61,191 nucleotides of DNA from Microvirga flocculans ATCC BAA-817 (lineage in GTDB: Bacteria > Pseudomonadota > Alphaproteobacteria > Rhizobiales > Beijerinckiaceae): positions 1 to 61,191 of the forward strand of contig NZ_JAEA01000018.1 in NCBI RefSeq assembly GCF_000518665.1, written 5' to 3'. The position numbers and the translations under genes were made by a program. This document shows, in pieces, positions 54,349 through 61,191 of this stretch (position 1 is its first letter; each line of letters starts with the position of its first letter). Below the pieces are notes generated by a model that was given only the letters and a program-made list of their open reading frames with translations, was not told the DNA's origin and made no database searches.

Positions 54349-57300
54349 ATGAAGCTTCGATTGCGTACCACGTCGCCCCGGCGAGTCCCGGCCAAGCGGA
54401 GCATGCTCAAGCGTGTTCTGCGTGGTACTCTTTATGTGAAGCTCGGGCTTCTCGTCTTCCTGGCCGTCGCCACCGGGCTTCTGTACCTGCGCCTGTCGGC
54501 GGCTCCGATGAGCTTGGGACGCCTACCGGAGAAGGTTGCGGAAGCGCTGGCCGCCCGGATCGGACCCGGCTGGAGCGTGACGATGCGCAATACGGCCATC
54601 GAGCTCCATGACGGTTCTCCCGCTCTGCGGGCGAACGGGCTCGATATCCGCGCTCCCGACGGCGATCTCGTGCTCCGGGCTCCCTATGCCATTCTAAGCG
54701 TGGATTTCACGTCCCTGCTGACGGCCAACCTCCAGCCCAGGGCCGTCGAGGTCCGGGACCTGCAGTTGAGGGTTCTCGTCAACCGGGATGGCTCGCTCGC
54801 CTTCTCGCCCGTGCAGGGCACCGAGGCGGGGGATCCCGCTCCGCCGCCCCCGGTGCCTCCGGCCCCGTCCAAGGAGGCCGCGGCCGCGCTGGCCCTGGAT
54901 GCCGATGGGCCGTCTCCCGTCTCCGGAGTGGTGGGATCGCTGCTCGACGTGATCGTCGGCCCTGGAAGCGTTCTCAGTTCCCTCGGCCAGGCCCAACTGA
55001 CGAATGCGCGCCTAGTCTTCATCGATGCCGACGGGCGCGAGCGTGCCCGGTTCCAGCGCATGGACGCCGCCTTCGACTGGTCTGAGAACGGCGGCCGTCA
55101 GTTCGCCGTGATGGTCGAGGGGCCGCAGGGGAGCTGGCAGCTCAATGGGGACGCCACGGTGGAGGGCCCGGACGCCTACCGGGCGAGCATCGTGGCGGAT
55201 GGGGCGCCGATCAAGGACATCCTCCTGCTGACCGGTTTTTCCGAACTGCCCGCCTCGACGGACCTTCAATTCTCGGGACGTTTCGACATTGCCTATGCGG
55301 ATGGCCGGGTCACCGAGCTGAAGACGCGGCTCGACAGCAACGCGGGCACGTTCCAGATCGAGGACAAGGACACGTCACCGTTCCCTGTCGACCGGGCTTC
55401 CATCGAGGCCAGTTGGCACGAAGCCGGCAAGGCGCTTGAGCTCCATTCGCTCGACGTGAAGGGGGGCGATACGCAATTCCGCCTTCAGGGACGCCTTCTG
55501 ACGCCGAGCGCCGGCAATCCGTGGCGCCTGAGCCTGGGAGGCCGCGATATCACCTGGTCCGGAGCGGCCTCGGGCGACCGGCCCCTGCAGGTGAGCGAGT
55601 TCGCAGCCGATCTTTCGGGTCAGGACGGGGTCCGCATCAACAGCCTCACGCTCAAGGGCCCGGAGCTGTCCGCCCGGATCTCCGGCTTGCTCGCCGCGCA
55701 TGCGGATCCGAAAGGGCTCCATCTCGACGTGCACGCGGAAAAGACCGGCCTCCGTTCAGCTCTGCGTATCTGGCCTGAGGCTGTGGCGCCGCCGGTCCGG
55801 CGCTACCTCGTGTCCAGCCTGAAGGCGGGCACTCTGGACGCCATCGACCTCAAGGTGGCGATGAGCGGCGCGGATGTCGAGAAGGCGCTCACGGGCGGTC
55901 CGACACCGGATTCGTCCCTCAAGATCGACTTCGCGATCTCCCAGGGCGTTCTGCAGGTCGATCCGGGCATTCCGCCCATTTCCGGCATGGATGTGACCGG
56001 CCGGGTGACGGGAACGAAGGTGTTTCTCCGCGCTCCCGCAGGGCTCGTCCAGATGGCGGACAACCGCTCGCTCACAGCCTCCGACGGCACGTTCGGCCTG
56101 GACAATTACTGGGATGCGACAGCGTCGGCCCGCATCGATTTTCGCCTGACGGGAGGCGCCGATGGCCTCGGCGCCCTGCTGCTGGAACCGCGCATCAAGG
56201 AGATCGCGGGCTTCAACATCGACCCCGCCACCATGAAGGGAAAGACGGACCTGCGCGTCGGCATCGGCCTACCGGTCAACAACATTCCCAAATTCGCCGA
56301 TCTGCCCCTGAAGGTCACCGGGACCGTGACGGATTTCGGGGTCGACCGGTTCTTTGGCAAGGATCGCCTGGAAGGCGCCAACCTCAGCATTTCCTACGAT
56401 CGCGGCGATCTTTCCGTCAAAGGTGAGGGCAAGCTCGCCGGAAGTCAGGCCGTCATCGACCTGCAGAAGAATCGGCAGGGCGGGCAGGCCAGCGTGGCGT
56501 TCTCCCTCGACGAGGCGGCGCGCAGCCGTCGCGGATTGTCCTTCGGGTCGCAGCTGACGGGCACCGTCGGCCTCAAGGCGAGCCTTCCGCTCGGCGAGAA
56601 TGCCCCTTCTCTCATCCTCGTCGAGGCGGATCTTGCCAAGGCAGGCGTGGATCAGCTCATTCCCGGATGGGTTAAGCCGGCAGGCAAGCCCGGCAAGCTC
56701 AGCTTCAGCATGGCGGAAGGTCCCGCCATCGAGATCCGGGACCTGCAGCTCGACAGCGGATCCGTCCAGCTCAAGGGCAGCGCGGTCCTGACGAGCGAGG
56801 GCAGCCTCGAGAAGGCGGATCTTGCGACCTTCAAGCTCTCGCCTGGCGACGATATGCGCGCCCAGCTCGAGCGTGTGAACGGCGTCTACAAGGTCACGAT
56901 CCGGGGCAATGTGGGCGATGCGCGCCCCTTCGTGAAAGGCGGAGGAGGGGGCACCGCCCAGGCGGCGCGCAACGGGGCCTCACAGAAGGACAGCAAGGAT
57001 TTCGACCTCGACCTGAGCCTCAACATCCTGACGGGCTATAATGACGAGGCGATCACCAATGCGACGGTCAAGGCCTCGGTCCGCAAGGACAATCTCCGCC
57101 AGCTCGACATGAAGGGCCGCCTCGGCGCGTCCAACATCATCGGGCGGACCATGGCCGACTCGGACGGCGGCGGGCAGGTGGTGATCGTCCAGGTCGAGGA
57201 TGCCGGCGCGCTCCTGCGCTTCACCGATCTCTACAGGCGGATGTCGCGCGGCGATCTCATCCTTCAGCTGGGAACCGGTGACGGACCGCAGGCGGGGCAC

Positions 57301-57822
57301 GTGATCCTGCATTCCTTCGCCCTGGTCAACGAGCCGGCCCTGCGCCGGATCATTCCCACCCAGACCCAGATGGTGGCCGGACAGGACCGGTCCGGCAATC
57401 CGCAGATGGTTCGCGTGGATGTGAACGAGGTGCAGTTCACCAAGGCGCGCTTCGAGTTTACGCGCGCCGCGGGACGGCTCGATTTCAAGGACGCCGCCAT
57501 TTGGGGCAGCTCGATCGGCTTCACGCTCGGCGGCTTCATCGACTATGCCCGCGACCGCCTCGACATCACGGGCACCTTCGTGCCGGCCTATGGGCTCAAC
57601 AACGTCTTCGCCCAGGTGCCGCTTTTCGGCCCGCTTCTGGGAGGCGGGCAGAACGAGGGGCTGTTCGCGGTCAATTTCCGCCTGAACGGCCAGGCGAGCG
57701 CGCCGTCCCTGACGGTCAATCCGCTCTCGGCGGTGGCGCCGGGATTCCTGCGCAAGCTGTTCGGGGTCGGAGCGGAACGGGAGCCGCAGACAGGATCGCT
57801 GCCGACTCTTCCCGATCGCTGA
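54349..57822 (+). CDS. Large AsmA/DUF3971 (YhdP-like) envelope protein
   Basis: A protein of about 1157 residues with one N-terminal membrane helix (about 28-48) and a very long periplasmic part rich in beta-strand repeats, matching the DUF3971/AsmA_2 layout of YhdP and relatives. These form hydrophobic grooves that carry phospholipid between inner and outer membranes. The C-terminal block IIPTQTQMVAGQDR, then GSSIGFTLGGFIDYARDRLD and VPAYGLNNVFAQVPLFGPLL is the AsmA_2 signature. The start is uncertain: ATG 54349 is preferred, TTG 54331 is in frame. It is divergent from bcp. Confidence 0.87.
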   Translation: MKLRLRTTSPRRVPAKRSMLKRVLRGTLYVKLGLLVFLAVATGLLYLRLSAAPMSLGRLPEKVAEALAARIGPGWSVTMRNTAIELHDGSPALRANGLDIRAPDGDLVLRAPYAILSVDFTSLLTANLQPRAVEVRDLQLRVLVNRDGSLAFSPVQGTEAGDPAPPPPVPPAPSKEAAAALALDADGPSPVSGVVGSLLDVIVGPGSVLSSLGQAQLTNARLVFIDADGRERARFQRMDAAFDWSENGGRQFAVMVEGPQGSWQLNGDATVEGPDAYRASIVADGAPIKDILLLTGFSELPASTDLQFSGRFDIAYADGRVTELKTRLDSNAGTFQIEDKDTSPFPVDRASIEASWHEAGKALELHSLDVKGGDTQFRLQGRLLTPSAGNPWRLSLGGRDITWSGAASGDRPLQVSEFAADLSGQDGVRINSLTLKGPELSARISGLLAAHADPKGLHLDVHAEKTGLRSALRIWPEAVAPPVRRYLVSSLKAGTLDAIDLKVAMSGADVEKALTGGPTPDSSLKIDFAISQGVLQVDPGIPPISGMDVTGRVTGTKVFLRAPAGLVQMADNRSLTASDGTFGLDNYWDATASARIDFRLTGGADGLGALLLEPRIKEIAGFNIDPATMKGKTDLRVGIGLPVNNIPKFADLPLKVTGTVTDFGVDRFFGKDRLEGANLSISYDRGDLSVKGEGKLAGSQAVIDLQKNRQGGQASVAFSLDEAARSRRGLSFGSQLTGTVGLKASLPLGENAPSLILVEADLAKAGVDQLIPGWVKPAGKPGKLSFSMAEGPAIEIRDLQLDSGSVQLKGSAVLTSEGSLEKADLATFKLSPGDDMRAQLERVNGVYKVTIRGNVGDARPFVKGGGGGTAQAARNGASQKDSKDFDLDLSLNILTGYNDEAITNATVKASVRKDNLRQLDMKGRLGASNIIGRTMADSDGGGQVVIVQVEDAGALLRFTDLYRRMSRGDLILQLGTGDGPQAGHVILHSFALVNEPALRRIIPTQTQMVAGQDRSGNPQMVRVDVNEVQFTKARFEFTRAAGRLDFKDAAIWGSSIGFTLGGFIDYARDRLDITGTFVPAYGLNNVFAQVPLFGPLLGGGQNEGLFAVNFRLNGQASAPSLTVNPLSAVAPGFLRKLFGVGAEREPQTGSLPTLPDR

Positions 57823-57882
57823 CGGCGAGCGCTCCGGCGCAAAACGGCACGGCCCCCGGGGCGCTCGAAAAGAATGAAAGCG

Positions 57883-57918
57883 ATCGGTCCCGAAAGCCGT
57901 TTCGCTATCGGGACCGAT
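57883..57918 (-). terminator. Terminator of tyrS
   Basis: Perfect 11-bp stem atcggtcccga (57883-57893) and tcgggaccgat (57908-57918) just past the tyrS stop. On the minus strand it is followed by the T-rich cgctttcattctttt. Confidence 0.7.
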
Positions 57919-57921
57919 GAA

Positions 57922-59184
57922 TCAGACGGCGCGGAGCAGGACGTGCTTCTTCTTGCCGAAGGACAGCTTGATCACGCCCTCGGCCGTGACATCCGACAGG
58001 CTCAAGGTGCCGCGCTCGTCCGTCACGATCTCGTCGTTCACCTTCAGGCCGCCGCTCTTGATCTGCCGGCGCGCCTCGCTCGATGAGGGCACGAGCTTCG
58101 CGTAGTCCGGGCCGAAGGCCGCGAGCACGCCGAGTCCGTTCTTCAAGGCATCGGACGCAATCTCGACGGTCGGCAGGCTTTCCGCCAGAGCTCCCTGCTC
58201 GAAGGTTTTGCGGGCGGTTTCCGCAGCCAGTTCCGCCGCCTCGCGGCCATGGAGCAGGGCGGTCGCTTCCGTAGCGAGAACCTTCTTCGCCTCATTGACC
58301 TCCGCGCCCTGGAGCGCCGCGAGCCGGGCGATCTCGTCCATCGGCAGGATGGTGAAGAGCTTCAGGAAGCGACCGACATCCGCATCCTCGGTATTGCGCC
58401 AGAACTGCCAGTAATCGTAGGGACTCAACATGTCGGCGTTGAGCCAGACCGCGCCGGAGGCCGTCTTGCCCATCTTTGCGCCGGACGCCGTGGTCAGCAG
58501 CGGGCAGGTGACCGCGTAGAGTTGCGGCGTGCCGAGGCGGCGGCCGAGATCGATGCCGTTGACGATGTTGCCCCACTGGTCCGAGCCGCCCATCTGCAGC
58601 ACGCAGCCATAGCGCTTGTTGAGCTCCACGAAGTCGTAGGCCTGGAGGATCATGTAGTTGAATTCCAGGAAGGACAGCTCGTGCTCCCGGTCGAGGCGCA
58701 GCTTCACGCTGTCGAAGGACAGCATCCGGTTGACCGAGAAATGCCGGCCCACGTCGCGCAGGAACTCGATGTAGTTGAGCTTGGTCAACCACTCGGCATT
58801 GTCCACCATCGTGGCGTCCAGCTTGCCGTCCCCGAACGTGATGAAGCGGGAGAAGACCGTCCTGATGCTCTCCTTGTTGGCCTCGATCTGCTCGACGGTC
58901 AGAAGCTTGCGGCTCTCGTCCTTGCCCGAGGGATCGCCGACCCGCGTCGTGCCGCCGCCCATGAGGGTGATCGGCTTGCCGGCCCCCGTCTTCTGGAGCC
59001 AGTGCAGCATCATGATCGAGAGCAGGTGCCCCACATGGAGAGACGGGCCGGTGCAGTCGTAGCCCACATAGGTGGTGAGCCGGTTCTCCACAGCCGCGGC
59101 ATCGACCCCCTCGAAATCGGAGGTCTGGTGAATGAAGCCGCGCTCGGTGAGCACCTTCAGAAATTCGGATTTTGGCGCGTTCAT
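57922..59184 (-). CDS. tyrS: Tyrosyl-tRNA synthetase
   Basis: A 420-residue class I synthetase that charges tRNA-Tyr. The HIGH motif is HVGH (51-54) in [12 protein letters not shown], the tyrosine pocket includes [13 protein letters not shown], and the KMSKS motif is KMGKT in [12 protein letters not shown] near 237. The anticodon-binding region is followed by a C-terminal S4 RNA-binding domain (about 350-415, [16 protein letters not shown]). It is convergent with the AsmA-like gene. Confidence 0.97.
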   Translation of the reverse strand: MNAPKSEFLKVLTERGFIHQTSDFEGVDAAAVENRLTTYVGYDCTGPSLHVGHLLSIMMLHWLQKTGAGKPITLMGGGTTRVGDPSGKDESRKLLTVEQIEANKESIRTVFSRFITFGDGKLDATMVDNAEWLTKLNYIEFLRDVGRHFSVNRMLSFDSVKLRLDREHELSFLEFNYMILQAYDFVELNKRYGCVLQMGGSDQWGNIVNGIDLGRRLGTPQLYAVTCPLLTTASGAKMGKTASGAVWLNADMLSPYDYWQFWRNTEDADVGRFLKLFTILPMDEIARLAALQGAEVNEAKKVLATEATALLHGREAAELAAETARKTFEQGALAESLPTVEIASDALKNGLGVLAAFGPDYAKLVPSSSEARRQIKSGGLKVNDEIVTDERGTLSLSDVTAEGVIKLSFGKKKHVLLRAV

Positions 59185-59409
59185 CGCGTCTCTCTCATCG
59201 GTCTTGGTCGTTGAGCGGGACCTTTAGCAGCTTCATGGAGAGAATTCACGAGGTGTTTCGAAGCTTCTAACGCCTTTCGATGGAACATGATTTTGGACGG
59301 ATAACCGCTTACGATGACAGGATTTTTTGCCCATGAAGCTTGGGTGCTCTTGACAAAGCGGGACCTTACGCCACATTAAAATGTTATATTATTAAAGAAA
59401 GTGACTCTC

Positions 59410-61191
59410 ATGTCCTGGTTTTCAGATGCTTTCAGGTCCGCAGGCAATTGGGTCGCCAATCAAGTCGAGACTATCGGAAACTGGATCGGCGACGCGGCCG
59501 ATTCCGCCTGGAACTGGATATCCGATAATATTTCGGGAGTGCCGCTGAAGTTCTTTTCTCTTATGGGGACTCTTTTCCCATCCTTGTCTTTCGGCGGAGC
59601 GCAGTATTTTATTCCGAAGCACGAGGATAGCGACGTCAAGGCCTTGATGTCGGGTTCAAAATGGAGTGGATCGACTATTACTTGGTCGCTGCCAGATTCT
59701 CGTTCCGACTACGAGTGGGTAAATCCCAGTGCATCCGGCTACAAGGCGATGTCGCTTGAAAGCGAAGGGGCTGTTCACGACATCATGAACTCTGTTGCGA
59801 GTTTGATCGTTACGGGCATTTCCTACGCCGGCCGTAACGGCGCTGACATCAAAGTTGCGGCCTTCGAGCCGGGTGCCATCATCCAGCGAAGCCATGGATA
59901 TTACCCGGGCGTGCCGGTTTATGGTGGCGATACCTGGATCACAAGAGGGACGGCAACTTACGTTATCAAGGGAACTAATGCTTATCAGCTAACGATGCAT
60001 GAGCTCGGGCACTCGTTAGGTCTGAAGCACACGCACGATTCGGCGTCCGGAATGCCGAAAATGTCTGCTTTGCACGATTCCACCGAATTCACGGTGATGT
60101 CTTATAACGACACACAGGACGCTCCTCAAAGCTTCATGCAGTATGACATTGCTGCTCTGCAGGCGCTGTACGGTGCTGATTTCAACACCAATAGTGGTAG
60201 TACCGTTTATCGTTGGAACTCAACTACAGGTGAGATGTTCATCAACGGCGTAGGCCAGGGTGCAACGCATAACGCGCGTATCTTCCTGACGATCTGGGAT
60301 GGTGGCGGCGTCGATACTTACGACATGTCGAACTATTCCGACGACGCTGTGATTGATCTTTCTCCTGGCGGGGTTTCCCGTTTTTCCAATGCGCAGCTTG
60401 CAAACAAGGACTCTGCGGCCAAGGTTGGCGGTAATGTTTATAACGCCTTCCAATATAAAGGCGACGCTCGCTCCTTGATTGAGAATGCGATTGGCGGCAG
60501 CGGAAACGATGTCATCAATGGTAACGTTGCGTCGAACAAGCTGACCGGTAATGCCGGTCAGGATACGCTTTATGGTTTCGCAGGAAATGATGAACTCCAT
60601 GGCGGCGATGGGACGGATAGACTCTATGGCGGCTCAGATGTCGACTTCCTCTATGGCGAAAACAGTGACGACGTCCTGAGCGGCGGTGCGGGCGGCGATT
60701 ATCTGAATGGTGGCGCAGGGTTTGACTGGGCCTCCTATGCCGATGCCGCCGGCGGCGTCGTGGCCAACCTCCAATATGCGCACACCAACACCGGCGATGC
60801 CTCCGGCGACAGCTACACTTCGGTCGAGGGCCTCGAGGGCTCCGATTACAACGATGTCTTGACCGGCCTCAACAGCGGCTCCGCCCTGTCGGGCCGCTGG
60901 GGCAACGACACCCTGAGCGGCGGCACCGGGGCCGACATCCTGAACGGCGGCGGCGGCAACGACTGGCTGTATGGCGGCGCCGGGGCCGACCGGCTGCATG
61001 GCGGCGACGGCGATCCGTCCTCGGCGTCCTATGGCAAGGCGCAGGCCTTCGTCGGGGACACCGCCTCCTACCAGGGGGCGTCGTTTGGCCTGACGGTCAA
61101 TCTGAGCAACGCGGCGCAGAACACGGGGGACGCGGCCGGGGACAGCTATGTCAGCATCGAGAACCTGGTCGGGTCCGAGTTTGCCGACGTG
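59410..61191 (+). CDS. RTX serralysin-like metalloprotease, 3' end cut by window
   Basis: 594 codons open to the right edge. Residues 1-240 are an M10-type protease with HELGHSLGLKH (His197, Glu198, His201, His207) and the Met-turn VMSYND at 229-234. RTX repeats start near 370 (GGSGNDVINGN). From about base 60715 two long modules of the form xxASYxxAxxGVVANLxxAx...NTGDASGDSYTSVEGLEGS appear. The 5' two thirds uses many A/T-ending codons, while the modules are GC-rich like the chromosome. A -35-like TTGACA is at 59350-59355 without a clear -10. The in-frame GTG at 59401 is a less likely start. It is a paralogue of the gene at 18239-20158. Confidence 0.9.
   Translation, partial: MSWFSDAFRSAGNWVANQVETIGNWIGDAADSAWNWISDNISGVPLKFFSLMGTLFPSLSFGGAQYFIPKHEDSDVKALMSGSKWSGSTITWSLPDSRSDYEWVNPSASGYKAMSLESEGAVHDIMNSVASLIVTGISYAGRNGADIKVAAFEPGAIIQRSHGYYPGVPVYGGDTWITRGTATYVIKGTNAYQLTMHELGHSLGLKHTHDSASGMPKMSALHDSTEFTVMSYNDTQDAPQSFMQYDIAALQALYGADFNTNSGSTVYRWNSTTGEMFINGVGQGATHNARIFLTIWDGGGVDTYDMSNYSDDAVIDLSPGGVSRFSNAQLANKDSAAKVGGNVYNAFQYKGDARSLIENAIGGSGNDVINGNVASNKLTGNAGQDTLYGFAGNDELHGGDGTDRLYGGSDVDFLYGENSDDVLSGGAGGDYLNGGAGFDWASYADAAGGVVANLQYAHTNTGDASGDSYTSVEGLEGSDYNDVLTGLNSGSALSGRWGNDTLSGGTGADILNGGGGNDWLYGGAGADRLHGGDGDPSSASYGKAQAFVGDTASYQGASFGLTVNLSNAAQNTGDAAGDSYVSIENLVGSEFADV

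Noticed and set aside
1..61191. CRISPR arrays, insertion sequences, integrases
   Set aside because: No regularly spaced repeats and no transposase or integrase motifs seen in any frame. The only tandem repeats are the RTX repeats inside coding sequence.

Overview
The window looks like a chromosome segment of a high-GC alphaproteobacterium of the Hyphomicrobiales (Rhizobiales). A Microvirga/Methylobacterium-type genome is my best guess, from gene content and codon use rather than from any search. The markers are a B12-dependent ribonucleotide reductase, an NDUFA12 complex I accessory subunit, DUF2155 next to aat, an aroQ-accB-accC operon, RNase E with a large acidic insert, DUF1236, DUF882 and DUF2778 proteins, and an RF2 gene with a programmed +1 frameshift.

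Layout. 1-7000: the 3' end of ftsK, a DUF1236 lipoprotein, an SDR oxidoreductase, and a class A penicillin-binding protein coupled to a secreted protein of unknown function. 7050-9900: a probable small RNA with anti-Shine-Dalgarno loops, a glyoxalase I-like protein, a deformylase-like protein with altered metal ligands, tRNA-Asp(GTC), and a membrane-anchored sigma-70 region 1.1 protein. 9900-14300: two periplasmic wall enzymes (DUF882 peptidase, Tat-exported L,D-transpeptidase), then a copper-handling block (DUF411, DUF305, HMA chaperone) whose two transcripts each start at a CueR-like operator. 14400-18200: MYG1-family and HDAC-family hydrolases, and the overlapping pair psuK-psuG for pseudouridine catabolism. 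18200-28450: an RTX metalloprotease, DUF6455, a PL5 alginate lyase, a DUF2778 protein, a LysR regulator, an AI-2E permease, a GGDEF-EAL protein and a DUF1801 protein.

28450-30770 is a strikingly AT-rich insert holding one long gene with a nuclease-like core and a C-terminal SEC-C zinc motif. It lies between the terminator of nrdJ and the 5' end of the DUF1801 gene and is the clearest foreign DNA here. 30850-43720 returns to core genes: nrdJ, NDUFA12, a small Cys-rich gene interrupted by an in-frame TGA exactly where a Cys is expected, a beta-helix protein, a PDZ-alpha/beta hydrolase, DUF2155, aat, a CatB-like acetyltransferase, accC-accB-aroQ and a DsbA-like oxidoreductase. 43900-59200: an aminotransferase, rne with a long leader, amiC and mrcA (cell wall), prfB, bcp, a large AsmA/DUF3971 protein and tyrS. 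The window ends inside a second RTX metalloprotease whose 5' two thirds is much lower in GC than its 3' repeats.

Themes: many peptidoglycan enzymes (two class A PBPs, an L,D-transpeptidase, DUF882, DUF2778, AmiC), two secreted RTX proteases with no type I exporter in view, and a copper regulon without its regulator. The observations most worth following are the TGA-interrupted zinc-ribbon-like gene, the AT-rich SEC-C/nuclease insert, the small RNA with CCTCCC loops, the structured rne leader, the sigma 1.1 membrane protein and the mosaic RTX gene.
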